Shown: positions 18,621 to 26,918, counted from the first letter of the stretch. The stretch is 64,000 bases of DNA from Cytobacillus dafuensis (GCF_007995155.1 NZ_CP042593.1:910001-974000); one strand, 5' to 3'. Notes: generated by a model not told the origin, from the sequence alone. Translations and numbers: made by a program.

Positions 18621-19025
18621 ATGGAAAAAATAACGCCATTCTTGATGTTCGAAGGAAATGCAGAAGAAGCGATGAATTATTACACTTCTTTAATAGAGGA
18701 TTCATCTATAACGAGTATTATACGTTATGGTCCTAATCAAGCAGGCAAAGAGGGAAGCGTTTTGAATGCAACCTTTTCATTAAAAGGACAAGAATTTATG
18801 TGCATTGATAGTTATGTTAAGCATGAATTTACGTTTACACCTTCGTTTTCCTTGTTTATCACATGTGATAATGAAGAGGAAATCGATCGACTATATGGAA
18901 GTCTATCTGAAGGCGGTAGAGTTCTAATGCCATTAGATAACTATGGCTTTAGTAAGAAATTTGGATGGATTAACGATAAGTTCGGCGTTTCTTGGCAGCT
19001 TACTTTACCGATCAAAATAAGTTAA
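18621..19025 (+). CDS. PhnB-like VOC protein
   Basis: A 134-residue protein of the PhnB / 3-demethylubiquinone methyltransferase-like VOC group. The start MEKITPFLMFEGNAEEAMNYY and the C-terminal SKKFGWINDKFGVSWQL are hallmarks of this group. ATG 18621 follows the strong RBS ggaggt. Metal-binding residues typical of true glyoxalases are not evident. It is followed 36 bases later by a DJ-1/PfpI protein in the same direction, so the two are probably co-transcribed. No substrate can be assigned; members are usually annotated simply as VOC family. Confidence 0.88.
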   Translation: MEKITPFLMFEGNAEEAMNYYTSLIEDSSITSIIRYGPNQAGKEGSVLNATFSLKGQEFMCIDSYVKHEFTFTPSFSLFITCDNEEEIDRLYGSLSEGGRVLMPLDNYGFSKKFGWINDKFGVSWQLTLPIKIS

Positions 19026-19061
19026 AAGGATCGTCCTTTGAATAAAAAAGGAGCCTCTATT

Positions 19062-19643
19062 ATGAATAGAAAAAAAGCATTATTATTATTGTTTGAAGGT
19101 TATTGTGAATTTGAAATAGCGACAGCGATCTCTATGTTAAGGGATACACATGATTTATATACAATGGCTTTAGAGAAGAGTCCTTGTAAATCTGAAGCAG
19201 GATTGAATACAATTCCTGATTTGACAATAAAAGAAGCCCTTCATTCAGAATATGATGTTCTCATCATTCCTGGGGGAGACTTACGACCAATAGCGTATGC
19301 AAATGAATTATTTGAATGGGTTAGAAGCTTTGCGGACTTAGGGAAAGTGATTGGAGCAATATGCAGTGGAGTATATGTTTTAGCCAAAGCAGGAGTTTTA
19401 AAGGATATTCCATATACTGTGACTTTATCTAAAGAACAAAGGAAATTTTTAAGCTGTTTTGATGAAGAAAAGTATTGTTATGAACCGCTGGTAAGAGAAA
19501 AAAGTATCTTAACTGCGCAAGGGCATGCCTATGTAGATTTTGGGATTCAGTTAAATAAGATGATCAGGGATGTAAGTGACGAATCAATCGATTTTTACCG
19601 TGGAAAAAGAAATCACTACATGGAAGCGGACTCGAATTTTTGA
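19062..19643 (+). CDS. DJ-1/PfpI family protein
   Basis: Class I glutamine-amidotransferase-like protein of the DJ-1/PfpI superfamily, whose members include deglycases, chaperones and proteases. A TTG at 19038 is in frame, but aaaaggag (19046-19053) places the start at ATG 19062 (MNRKKALLLLFEGYCEFE). The nucleophile elbow is GAICSGVYVLAKAG with the Cys in the expected place; the N-terminal FEGYCEFEIA carries the conserved Glu region, and LIIPGG precedes the elbow. About 193 residues is full length. It sits behind a VOC protein, and both folds are linked to aldehyde detoxification in other bacteria, which is only suggestive here. Confidence 0.88.
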   Translation: MNRKKALLLLFEGYCEFEIATAISMLRDTHDLYTMALEKSPCKSEAGLNTIPDLTIKEALHSEYDVLIIPGGDLRPIAYANELFEWVRSFADLGKVIGAICSGVYVLAKAGVLKDIPYTVTLSKEQRKFLSCFDEEKYCYEPLVREKSILTAQGHAYVDFGIQLNKMIRDVSDESIDFYRGKRNHYMEADSNF

Positions 19644-19718
19644 ATTGAGCATTCTACAGAGTTATCCATAGAAAGAAAGGTTTTAGGCATCCTACTAAGG
19701 AAAAGCTATTATTATGAA

Positions 19719-19756
19719 GAACATTTATTAGTCTTGAATAATATATGTTCTTTTTT
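19719..19756 (+). terminator. Rho-independent terminator
   Basis: gaacat...atgttc stem with an AT-rich inner extension, followed by TTTTTTG; it ends the VOC/DJ-1 transcript. Confidence 0.75.
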
Positions 19757-19894
19757 GTTTTTTGAAAGCTAGGTATGTTTTACACATTTCTGAAGTAGTG
19801 TACTGATAGTGTTAATGCAATAGACAAGATTAATTGTGTAGAGGTATGATGTGTTTAATAAGGTAAATTAGTTACTTTTTCAGGGAGATAAGCG

Positions 19895-20575
19895 ATGAAG
19901 AAGATATTAATTGTTGAAGATGAGATTCCTATTAGCCAAGTGTTAAAAGTTTATTTGCAAAAGGCGAATTTCGATATCGTACAGGCTTTTAATGGAAATG
20001 AAGCGCTTGAAAAATTCGATATGTTTAAACCTGCTTTGGTATTGCTGGATGTCATGCTGCCAGGGAAGGATGGCTGGGCTATATTAAAGGAGATTCGTCA
20101 AAAGAGCACATGTCCTGTTATTATGCTGACTGCTCTCAGTGATGTGAATTATCGATTGAATGGCCTGAATGGCGGAGCAGATGATTATATACCAAAACCA
20201 TTTATCGCTGATGAAGTGGTTGCAAGAGTAAATGCTGTTTTAAGAAGATCAGATATAAACGAAGGTCCGAAAAAAAGCTTTGGCCAATTGCAAATTGATC
20301 TTAAAGCTCACCATGTTACGATTAGTGGAGTGGAAGTTGAACTTACACCACGTGATTTGTCATTGTTGATGTTTCTATCGGAGCATCCAAATCAAACCTT
20401 TACTCGAGATCAACTCATTGAGCATGTATGGGGTTGGGAATATGAAGGCAGTGATCGTGCGGTTGATTTAGCGATAAAAAGATTAAGAAAGTCACTCCAT
20501 AAATGGCCAGAGACAGAAGGAGAAATAAAGACACTGAGGGGATTGGGGTATCAATTTTGTGTATACCAAAGATAA
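19895..20575 (+). CDS. OmpR/PhoB-type response regulator
   Basis: DNA-binding response regulator of 226 residues. The receiver (1-118) has acidic EDE at 8-10, phospho-acceptor Asp52 in LLDVMLPG, and Lys in PKPF near 102. The winged-helix DNA-binding domain (about 130-224) shows the usual LTPRDLSLLMFLSEHPNQ and RAVDLAIKRLRKSL motifs. ATG 19895 follows agggagat. The next gene, a histidine kinase, overlaps its last 17 bases, so they are translationally coupled partners. The stimulus is not evident from context. I cannot match it confidently to a named B. subtilis system. Confidence 0.92.
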   Translation: MKKILIVEDEIPISQVLKVYLQKANFDIVQAFNGNEALEKFDMFKPALVLLDVMLPGKDGWAILKEIRQKSTCPVIMLTALSDVNYRLNGLNGGADDYIPKPFIADEVVARVNAVLRRSDINEGPKKSFGQLQIDLKAHHVTISGVEVELTPRDLSLLMFLSEHPNQTFTRDQLIEHVWGWEYEGSDRAVDLAIKRLRKSLHKWPETEGEIKTLRGLGYQFCVYQR

Positions 20576-21971
20576 TAAAAGAGTACCATTAAGTAAATTT
20601 TGGACGAGCCGTTATTTACTCACCTTATGTATAGGCCTTATTGTCATAGCGATTATTTCTGCCATGTGGATAAGGCATACTACGCTTCAGCATCGATTAA
20701 GCATGACGAAACTATTAGCAGAGGAAATGGCGAATCGCATCGTTGATATTAGTGAAGGCCGGCCAATTCCAAGAGATGAGCTTCCTGGATCCTTATTGGA
20801 TCGAGGACAGATTATGGATTATAAAAGTGACCCTTCAATATATATAGTGGATAGTATGGGAACCATTCTCTCAAGTAACAGGCCATCAGACCGAATGCTT
20901 CGGCAGTTTCCTCAAGCTATTTTGGAAGATAAAGATAATGTTCAAAAGTTAAAGCTTGATGAAAAGCGGGAGTTCTATGTAGTAAAAGAAGAAATTGAAA
21001 CACAATCAATATTTTTAGGCTGGGTTGTCATTATTGAATCCGAAGATAATTTAACTAGGGTGAATCAAGAATATCGGCAATTAGCAATTATGATTATCGG
21101 TCTTGCTCTTCTTGGCTGGGCAGCGGTTTATTACTTATCAAGAAGATTATCGAATCCAATAAAAGAAGTCGCAAGAGCTGCCAAACAGGTTCAAGAAGGT
21201 GATTATAATATACATCTGCCTGACGATATGAAAGTGCAGGAAGTCTATGAACTCGTTAACTCTTTTAAGGAAATGTCAACACGTCTTCAAAAGCTTGAAA
21301 CACTGCGAACAGAATTATTAGCAGGTGTAACACATGAATTAAAAACACCGGTCACTTCGATCAGCGGGCTGCTGCAGGCATTGAATGATGAGGTTGTAAC
21401 AGGAGAAGAGGCAAAAGAATTTTTGGCGCTGTCTTTAATCGAAACAACTAAAATGAAAAAAATGGTGGAAGACCTGTTAGCTTTTAATACCTTTGCAGCA
21501 AATGCTGTTCCAGTAACAATAGAAAAACGTAACATTAATGAACTATTAGCTGAATCTATCCATCAGTGGGAGATTGTTCAGGATGACGATCTAATTGATT
21601 TATCTGTAACTCTTCTTAATGAAAGCAGGGAGATACATGTAGATCCGATTCGGCTTCAGCAGATCATGACAAATCTCCTTAATAATGCAAAACATGCGAT
21701 TGAAGGTCATGGCAGTATTATGGTGAATGTTGCTGAACAATCGGATCAAATAACAATTGATATAAAGGATACGGGTACTGGAATACCAGTAGAGGAACAA
21801 GACCTTATCTTTGAACGGTTTTTTAGAGGAGAAGGGAAGAAGTATAAAGTAAGGGGGCTTGGATTGGGCTTGCCATTTAGCAAGATGATTGCCCAATCGT
21901 TAGGAGGCGATCTCCTGCTAATTTCAAGCTCTTCAGAAGGAACGACATTTAGAATTATTCTGCCAAAGTAA
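20559..21971 (+). CDS. Sensor histidine kinase
   Basis: Membrane histidine kinase of 470 residues, partner of the overlapping response regulator. Starts at GTG 20559, required to include the first membrane helix (about 17-37). An extracytoplasmic region follows, then a second helix (about 172-192), HAMP linker (LSRRLSNPIKEVARAAKQV), HisKA with phospho-accepting His259 in VTHELKTPVTS, and an ATPase domain with N-box NLLNNAKHAI, G1 DTGTGIP and RGLGLGLPF. All catalytic boxes are intact. The extracytoplasmic sensor is about 130 residues and has no recognised motif. It is followed by a dispersed repeat rather than a target operon. Confidence 0.92.
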   Translation: MYTKDNKRVPLSKFWTSRYLLTLCIGLIVIAIISAMWIRHTTLQHRLSMTKLLAEEMANRIVDISEGRPIPRDELPGSLLDRGQIMDYKSDPSIYIVDSMGTILSSNRPSDRMLRQFPQAILEDKDNVQKLKLDEKREFYVVKEEIETQSIFLGWVVIIESEDNLTRVNQEYRQLAIMIIGLALLGWAAVYYLSRRLSNPIKEVARAAKQVQEGDYNIHLPDDMKVQEVYELVNSFKEMSTRLQKLETLRTELLAGVTHELKTPVTSISGLLQALNDEVVTGEEAKEFLALSLIETTKMKKMVEDLLAFNTFAANAVPVTIEKRNINELLAESIHQWEIVQDDDLIDLSVTLLNESREIHVDPIRLQQIMTNLLNNAKHAIEGHGSIMVNVAEQSDQITIDIKDTGTGIPVEEQDLIFERFFRGEGKKYKVRGLGLGLPFSKMIAQSLGGDLLLISSSSEGTTFRIILPK

Positions 21972-22001
21972 AATTTTTCACTGTGTTATTCGCTTTATAA
22001 A

Positions 22002-22090
22002 GGGACTGTCCCATAAGGTGTCTGGCATCCACTCAATACACATCTAGAATCGCTTATTGATACTAGATATTGTTCGTGGTGCCTGACACC
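22002..22090. repeat. REP-like palindromic element
   Basis: Nested inverted repeats: gggactgtccc, outer arms ggtgtctggca (22018) and tgcctgacacc (22080), and inner atctaga/ctagat. The palindrome ggtgcctgacacc recurs in degenerate form at about 2800. It separates two convergent genes and overlaps the last codons of the acetyltransferase. Confidence 0.65.
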
Positions 22091-22653
22091 TTTGCTTTTT
22101 CCCACTCTTTTTTATGAATGGTATAGTGGTAAAATTTTTGATCATCAATTTCAATATCACCAATAAAATGGAACCCTATCTTTTGAATAACTTTATTTGA
22201 GCTTACATTGTCTATTCGTGCAACGGCATTCAAAAGCTCAACATTCGTATTCTCAAACAAATAGTTAATCAATCCTTTTGCTGCTTTTGTGGTATATCCT
22301 TTATTTCTATAATGCTTTGAAATAGCATAACCGATTTCTCTATTAGGAGCAGGTAATTCTTCTTTGATCCCTGTATTGCAAAAACCAATAAATTCACCTG
22401 TTTCTTTTATAAAAATTCCTAAGTTTAGATAGTTTTGCCCTTCAATATTAGGTACGGCTGCTAAAAATTCTTTGTTTGATGGTATTTCATAATTGGTTAT
22501 CCAGTTTAATCTTTGTTCTCTTGTTGCTTTACTGCCCGGTATGAATTCATGGACTTCTGGTTGAGAGGTAAGTTCATATAATGCATCAACATCTTCAATC
22601 CTGTATTCTCGCAGGATAATTTCTCCGCAGTCTATTGTCAATAAATCCTTCAA
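22063..22653 (-). CDS. GNAT N-acetyltransferase (RimJ/RimL-like)
   Basis: A 196-residue acetyltransferase of the GNAT fold, most like the RimJ/RimL group that modifies protein N-termini or small amines with acetyl-CoA. Seen: IILREYRIEDVDALYELTSQPEV at the N-terminus, the EIGYAISKHYRNKGYTTKAA acetyl-CoA pocket (motif A), and NVSSNKVIQKIGFHFIGD (motif B). The last eight or so residues (VSGTTNNI) are encoded by the repeat element at 22002-22090, so the original C-terminus may have been replaced. It stands alone, convergent with the histidine kinase. Substrate unknown. Confidence 0.85.
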   Translation of the reverse strand: MKDLLTIDCGEIILREYRIEDVDALYELTSQPEVHEFIPGSKATREQRLNWITNYEIPSNKEFLAAVPNIEGQNYLNLGIFIKETGEFIGFCNTGIKEELPAPNREIGYAISKHYRNKGYTTKAAKGLINYLFENTNVELLNAVARIDNVSSNKVIQKIGFHFIGDIEIDDQKFYHYTIHKKEWEKAKVSGTTNNI

Positions 22654-22799
22654 AATGATTCAACCCCTGTTTTTAAAAATACCATTTTATATTCTATTTT
22701 CTATTTAAAAATACCTTTTGTAATACGTCGAGACTTTATAAAAATAAAATATTTTATTAGAAATGTGAGAAAAAAATCTTTTCAGTTCGTTGTATATAG

Positions 22800-22815
22800 T
22801 GTAAAAGCTTTTACA
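22800..22815. promoter_or_regulatory. 16-bp perfect palindrome before ECF sigma gene
   Basis: tgtaaaagcttttaca lies 21 bases upstream of the preferred sigma start. Perfect 8-bp arms without loop suggest a dimeric repressor operator; no regulator is identified. Confidence 0.45.
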
Positions 22816-22836
22816 AAAAAAGAAGGGGAATGCAGT

Positions 22837-23403
22837 ATGAAGTCTAATGATGAAAATTTTATCCACCGTTTACAGCAGCAAAAAGAAGACGCATTAGAAT
22901 ATATTGTTGATCGATTTTTGCCATTAATAAAGGGAGTAACTTATAAGGTTCTTTCCCCGCTTGGAAATGATGGCGTCATTGATGAATGTATCAATGATAT
23001 TTTTCTTTCAATATGGAACAATTCGAGAAAATTTCAAGGAGATTCGACAGATTTTAAAAAATGGATATGTGCCATTGCAAAGTTTAAATCTATCGATTAC
23101 TACAGAAAGGCTAGTAAACCAAATGATTTCACTTCAAATTATATGGATATAAATGCAGAAAAGTCAGCAGAAGATGAATTCATTACCATAGAGGACAAGA
23201 ATGAAATAATTCAATTAATTAATCAATTAGAGCCGATCGATCGAAATATTTTTATTATGAAGTTTTTTCTTGGTTTAAAAACGGAGGATATTTCAACAAA
23301 ACTTGGGTTGACGAAAGCTTCAATAGATAATCGGATTTATAGAGGGAAAAAGAAACTTAATCAAAAAGCGTCGAAGCTTAATCTGGGAGGAAGTTTAGTA
23401 TGA
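22837..23403 (+). CDS. ECF-type sigma factor
   Basis: RNA polymerase sigma-70 family protein, extracytoplasmic-function type, 188 residues. An in-frame ATG exists at 22765, but aaggggaa (22823-22830) places the start at ATG 22837 (MKSNDENFIHRLQQQ). Region 2 includes VIDECINDIFLSIWNNSRKF and FKKWICAIAKFKSIDYYRK; region 4 is LEPIDRNIFIMKFFLGLKTEDISTKLG with helix-turn-helix KASIDNRIYRGKKKL. It overlaps by four bases the DUF4179 membrane protein that is probably its anti-sigma factor. Its regulon cannot be read from the window. Confidence 0.88.
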   Translation: MKSNDENFIHRLQQQKEDALEYIVDRFLPLIKGVTYKVLSPLGNDGVIDECINDIFLSIWNNSRKFQGDSTDFKKWICAIAKFKSIDYYRKASKPNDFTSNYMDINAEKSAEDEFITIEDKNEIIQLINQLEPIDRNIFIMKFFLGLKTEDISTKLGLTKASIDNRIYRGKKKLNQKASKLNLGGSLV

Positions 23404-24497
23404 AGGATATTTATGAATTATTAAATGATGTTGACATAGATGTTCATGAATTTGAGGAAATGAAGACTAATGAAGTTGAGAAAGCTAGAGTGAAAAAAAA
23501 GTTAAAAGAATCCATTCAAGTTAAAAAGAAAGTGAGACGCCGTTACAAAAATATCGCTGCAGCTGCACTTGTACTAGGATTATCTACCATGACAGTTGGC
23601 TTTGCTTTTCCTACCTCCGCAAGCAATATTCCGATTATAGGGGACATTTTTAAATTTATTGGCAGTGAAAAGTTAGGCTTTTATGATCATTACAAAGAGT
23701 ATTCTACTCATTTAGACATGATGGAAGAAAGTAATGGAATTAGAATAACGATCAATGATGCCATCTTTGATGGAGAAACTGTGTCTGTAACTTTTACAGT
23801 CGAAAGTGAACAAGATTTAGGTGACGATCCAATTATTTTCAATCATCTCGACATTAAAGGCGCAAATAGAATGTCTGGAATCTCCAAAATTACAAAGGTT
23901 GAAAATAACAAGTATGTCGGTTTAATGACGGCCAGCGAATTTAGTGAAGCTGATCTAGGCAATGTCAAAGTAAATTGGGAAATTGGCAGTATAACTATTC
24001 CAGAAAATGATAAGGAAATTAAAGGAGATTGGGACTTTGCTTTTTCAATCGATGCAACAGAAAGTAAATCAAGCTTGGTAGGCCAAAACGTAAAAGAAAA
24101 GGGTGTACAAGTAAATATAGAGAAAATATCCGTGACGCCAGTATCCTTTGTTATGTACTACGATCAAGTCGTTTCCGAGGAAATTCGCAATAAGTGGCAA
24201 GGTACTTATGTAGATTTAGAAATAAAAGATGACTTAGGAAATGTATATTCTGGTGAAGGAAATGGCGGATCAGGAAAAGATGGATATTATATGAGCTGGA
24301 GCAAAACTTTTGAAAAATTAAACCCAAATGCAACGAAGCTAATCGTCACTCCTCATGTAACGAACTACAGCTCTGAAAATCAGACCTCTATGGAAATGAC
24401 AAAAGATGGTCCTAAGGAAGTAAAACTGCCTGAAAAACCGGGTAAAGGACAAGAAGAATTTGTTTTAGAAGACATCGTAATTGAATTAAAGAAATAA
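23400..24497 (+). CDS. DUF4179-type anti-sigma factor
   Basis: Single-pass membrane protein of 365 residues overlapping the ECF sigma gene by ATGA. A 50-residue basic, helical cytoplasmic segment precedes one membrane helix (51-71, AAAALVLGLSTMTVGFAF), then a DUF4179-like extracytoplasmic region beginning PTSASNIPIIGDIFKFIGS, followed by beta-rich sequence (ITINDAIFDGETVSVTFTVES). This architecture, one of three in the window, is that of Firmicute anti-sigma factors cleaved or released on envelope stress. Its native terminator has been pushed 2.4 kb away by a mobile cassette. Confidence 0.85.
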   Translation: MKDIYELLNDVDIDVHEFEEMKTNEVEKARVKKKLKESIQVKKKVRRRYKNIAAAALVLGLSTMTVGFAFPTSASNIPIIGDIFKFIGSEKLGFYDHYKEYSTHLDMMEESNGIRITINDAIFDGETVSVTFTVESEQDLGDDPIIFNHLDIKGANRMSGISKITKVENNKYVGLMTASEFSEADLGNVKVNWEIGSITIPENDKEIKGDWDFAFSIDATESKSSLVGQNVKEKGVQVNIEKISVTPVSFVMYYDQVVSEEIRNKWQGTYVDLEIKDDLGNVYSGEGNGGSGKDGYYMSWSKTFEKLNPNATKLIVTPHVTNYSSENQTSMEMTKDGPKEVKLPEKPGKGQEEFVLEDIVIELKK

Positions 24498-24504
24498 CTT
24501 ACTA

Positions 24505-24513
24505 CTCTTAATG
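24505..24513 (+). repeat. Left 9-bp target-site duplication
   Basis: ctcttaatg directly precedes the left inverted repeat; an identical copy directly follows the right one at 26878-26886. Confidence 0.85.
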
Positions 24514-24560
24514 TAACGGGTTCGGTTATTGGAGTGAAAACATTGAATAACAACCTAATT

Positions 24561-24600
24561 GGGGACACAATTCATCTACGAATTAGTGTCCCCCTTTTTA
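24561..24600 (+). terminator. Strong terminator inside left end of cassette
   Basis: ggggacac + aattc pair with gaatt + gtgtcccc, followed by TTTTTA. It would now end the sigma/anti-sigma transcript and lies immediately inside the left inverted repeat. Confidence 0.85.
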
Positions 24601-24875
24601 TTGTTATATCAATACTCTAACGGATTTAACACACTGATTAGCATATCAACATCTATGCAAATTGGAAACACCACATAGATTTATGTGTTGTTGTTGAAAC
24701 CTGTGCTAAAACAGTTACGAATTGGATATCCAAATGTATGACCAATTTGAACAGTAGATAGAGCTTAATAAATGTAAACTTGCTTTTTGAAGGAAAATGG
24801 AAAAATTGTGTTAAAATTAATTTATAGATTGCGAAATGATGTTCTGAAACGAAGTATTTTACTTGAAATAATGAG

Positions 24876-25232
24876 GTGATTACAATAAAGAAAATAATCG
24901 GTTGGATAACTGCTTTAATGACACTCGTGATAGGCATTAGCATTGGTTACTATTTCATTGCATTATCACTTTATGAGCCATCAGACGAATTATACGGATT
25001 CCCCATTCCTAAAAAGGCTGAATTTGTTCAAGAAAGCGACAAATCCAAAAGTTATGATTGGTCAAGGACTTCCGAAGAAAATGGAATACCGTTTGATTAC
25101 GAAATTGCTCTTAAAGTAAATGATTGGAAAAAAGGTGAAAGAGAAGGAGCTTCCGTTTTATACAAAAAAGGAAATCATACAATTGATTTGATTTCTACTA
25201 CCAAAAGGTTAGACATTATCAAAGTAAAGTAG
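24876..25232 (+). CDS. Small membrane-anchored hypothetical protein (cassette cargo)
   Basis: Unrecognised protein of about 118 residues: one N-terminal membrane helix (KIIGWITALMTLVIGISIGYYF, about residues 6-27) and a charged extracytoplasmic tail containing DELYGFPIPKKAEF and YEIALKVNDWKKGE. The frame can start at GTG 24876, but gaggtg there looks like the RBS itself; six bases later the codon is ATA where ATG would be expected (ATA AAG AAA), so the normal start may be mutated. It is the only cargo gene of the mobile cassette. A terminator once followed it but is split by the nested IS. Confidence 0.6.
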   Translation: MITIKKIIGWITALMTLVIGISIGYYFIALSLYEPSDELYGFPIPKKAEFVQESDKSKSYDWSRTSEENGIPFDYEIALKVNDWKKGEREGASVLYKKGNHTIDLISTTKRLDIIKVK

Positions 25233-25350
25233 GTAGCACTTACAAAGGCTTCTTTAACAATTGGGTACTTTAATCAATTAGGTTGGATATATATTACACC
25301 AAAAAACGCTCAGGTTTTTGAAGTGAACCCAAATTGTTAGACAAAATATT

Positions 25351-26193
25351 TTAAGCAGCTTTTAGGGGCTGGATTCTGTATTCTACAGGGCTCAGTCCTT
25401 TTAATTTTGCTTTAATTCGATTGTGATTGTAGTAATAAATATAATTTTCTAATTCCAATGTAAAATGCTCAATACTCTCAAACTCTAGTAGATAAAGGAG
25501 TTCAGATTTTAATAAGCCAAAGAAATTTTCTATGACTGCATTATCCAAACAGTTGCCCTTTCGAGACATACTTTGTGTCATATGATTTTCTTTCAATAAG
25601 TGTTGATATTTTTTCATTTGATAGTGCCAACCCTGATCAGAATGAAGGATAGGTGTATCCCCCTCAGTTAAACATAGAAAAGCTTGGTTTAACATCTTTG
25701 ATACGAGAGGAAATACTGGTCTCTTTTCAATATTGTAGGCTATAATTTCGCCATTAAACAAATCCAGAATTGGTGAAAAATAAAGCTTTTCCCCAAACAA
25801 ATGAAATTCAGTTACGTCTGTTACCCATTTTTCATTAGGTTTAGAAGCTTTGAAATCTCGTTCCAATATGTTAGGAGCGACACTTCCTACCTTTCCGCGA
25901 TAAGAACGATATTTCTTAATACGCACAAGAGATTTTAAACCCAGTTGGGTCATAAGTCGACGTACTGTTTTATGATTAATACAATAGTTACGATTTCGTA
26001 ATTCTAGGGTGATTCGACGATAGCCATACCTTCCTTTATGTTCGTTAAAAATCTCCTTAATAGCTTCTTTAATGTCTGTATATTTATCAGGACGTTTTAA
26101 CTGTTTAACCCAATAATAATAGGTGCTGCGTTTTATGCCTGCCACTTTAATTAGATTAATTACTTTAAACTCGGACCTTAGCTCAAAAATCAC
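25351..26193 (-). CDS. IS150-type transposase OrfB (DDE integrase core)
   Basis: Catalytic part of the IS3-family transposase, 280 residues. It has the N-terminal HTH_21-like module (KGRYGYRRITLELR) followed by the rve integrase fold with all three acidic residues visible: Asp in VTDVTEF, Asp in HSDQGWHYQ and Glu in NAVIENFFGLLKSE. It begins at GTG 26193, overlapping the orfA stop by four bases. Active transposase is normally made as an OrfAB fusion by -1 frameshifting; an A-rich slippery stretch (caaaaagcg) lies just before the orfA stop. All motifs are intact, so the element may still be able to move. Confidence 0.93.
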   Translation of the reverse strand: MIFELRSEFKVINLIKVAGIKRSTYYYWVKQLKRPDKYTDIKEAIKEIFNEHKGRYGYRRITLELRNRNYCINHKTVRRLMTQLGLKSLVRIKKYRSYRGKVGSVAPNILERDFKASKPNEKWVTDVTEFHLFGEKLYFSPILDLFNGEIIAYNIEKRPVFPLVSKMLNQAFLCLTEGDTPILHSDQGWHYQMKKYQHLLKENHMTQSMSRKGNCLDNAVIENFFGLLKSELLYLLEFESIEHFTLELENYIYYYNHNRIKAKLKGLSPVEYRIQPLKAA

Positions 26194-26702
26194 TTTCGCT
26201 TTTTGACGCTCTGAGATTTCCTCTCTTCTTGAACTAAGGCATTCAACTTTTTTAGGTAAGCATTCTCCATTCGTAAATATTCAAGTTCAGCCAACAATGC
26301 TTCCTGAGATCCTTCTGCTGGTTGTTTTTTCTTTGATTCCTTTTTCATGAATGGACGCCCCTTTTTCTTTGATTCGAGGGCGTCTATTCCTTGAGATTCG
26401 AATAGTCCTCTCCATTTTCTGATTAAAGCAGGAGAAGTAATGTTAAAAATCAAAGCAGTTTCATTCGGAGACGTCCCATAATCATTCATATAATTTAATA
26501 CGTCTAGTTTAAACTGAGCTGAGTAACTTGTATAGGATTTTTTCAGGAATACTTCCACACCATGAGTCTCGTATTGCATTACCCAGTTTCTTACTACACT
26601 GTCAGATGTATTAAGTGACTTCGCTATTGAAATATAACTCTCTTTACCTTCTAAATAACGATGAACTGCAGCTAGTTTATCCTCAGCCGTATATTTAGCC
26701 AT
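26190..26702 (-). CDS. IS150-type transposase OrfA (HTH)
   Basis: DNA-binding part of the IS3-family transposase, about 170 residues. ATG 26702 (MAKYTAEDKLAAVHRYLEGK) follows the RBS ggaggtg; more upstream in-frame starts would read through the inverted repeat and are unlikely. Two helix-turn-helix units (SYISIAKSLNTSDSVVRNW and TSPNETALIFNITSPALIRKW) bind the ends, and the C-terminal leucine-zipper-like LLAELEYLRMENAYLKKL serves multimerisation. It overlaps OrfB by four bases. Confidence 0.92.
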   Translation of the reverse strand: MAKYTAEDKLAAVHRYLEGKESYISIAKSLNTSDSVVRNWVMQYETHGVEVFLKKSYTSYSAQFKLDVLNYMNDYGTSPNETALIFNITSPALIRKWRGLFESQGIDALESKKKGRPFMKKESKKKQPAEGSQEALLAELEYLRMENAYLKKLNALVQEERKSQSVKKRK

Positions 26703-26818
26703 AGAAAAACTGCACCTCCAATTGTTAGTTTTGTGTCTAACAATTGGGGTGCAGTTCATTTTTCTGAGCGTTTTAGCTTGCAATTTATATTTGCTAATTT
26801 ACTGTTAAAATACATGCT

Positions 26819-26877
26819 AATTAGGTTGTCATTTTCAATGTTTTTAGCATTTTTCTCCCTATCAACCGAACCCGTTA
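26819..26877 (-). repeat. Right terminal inverted repeat of the cassette
   Basis: Reversed, it reads taacgggttcggttgatagg... and ends gacaacctaatt, pairing with 24514-24560 with gaps. Confidence 0.8.
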
Positions 26878-26886
26878 CTCTTAATG
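26878..26886 (+). repeat. Right 9-bp target-site duplication
   Basis: ctcttaatg, identical to 24505-24513. Confidence 0.85.
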
Positions 26887-26918
26887 GACTGTCTTATTTC
26901 TATAGGACAGTCTTTTTT
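26887..26918 (+). terminator. Original terminator of the sigma/DUF4179 operon
   Basis: gactgtc/gacagtc stem followed by six T. If the cassette and one duplication are removed, it falls about 17 bases after the anti-sigma stop codon. Confidence 0.75.

Larger units (their letters stand above)
25319..26758 (-). mobile_element. IS3-family insertion sequence, IS150 group
   Basis: A 1440-bp element with terminal inverted repeats starting tgaagtgaaccc (left) and tgaactgcacccc (right, reversed), both leading into aattgttagaca. Two overlapping minus-strand genes, orfA and orfB, are intact. Flanking ttt on both sides fits the usual 3-bp duplication. Size, ends and gene order match IS150. It is inserted within the loop of a terminator hairpin of the surrounding cassette. 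Confidence 0.92.
24514..26877. mobile_element. Transposase-less mobile cassette with TIRs and 9-bp TSD
   Basis: The left end (24514-24560) and the reverse complement of the right end (26819-26877) both start taacgggttcggtt and end acaacctaatt, with gaps between. Identical 9-bp duplications ctcttaatg flank them. Apart from a nested IS the cassette carries only a small membrane-protein gene and no transposase of its own, like the mobile insertion cassettes known from the B. cereus group. It sits between an anti-sigma gene stop and that operon's terminator. Without the nested IS it would be about 920 bp. Confidence 0.8.
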
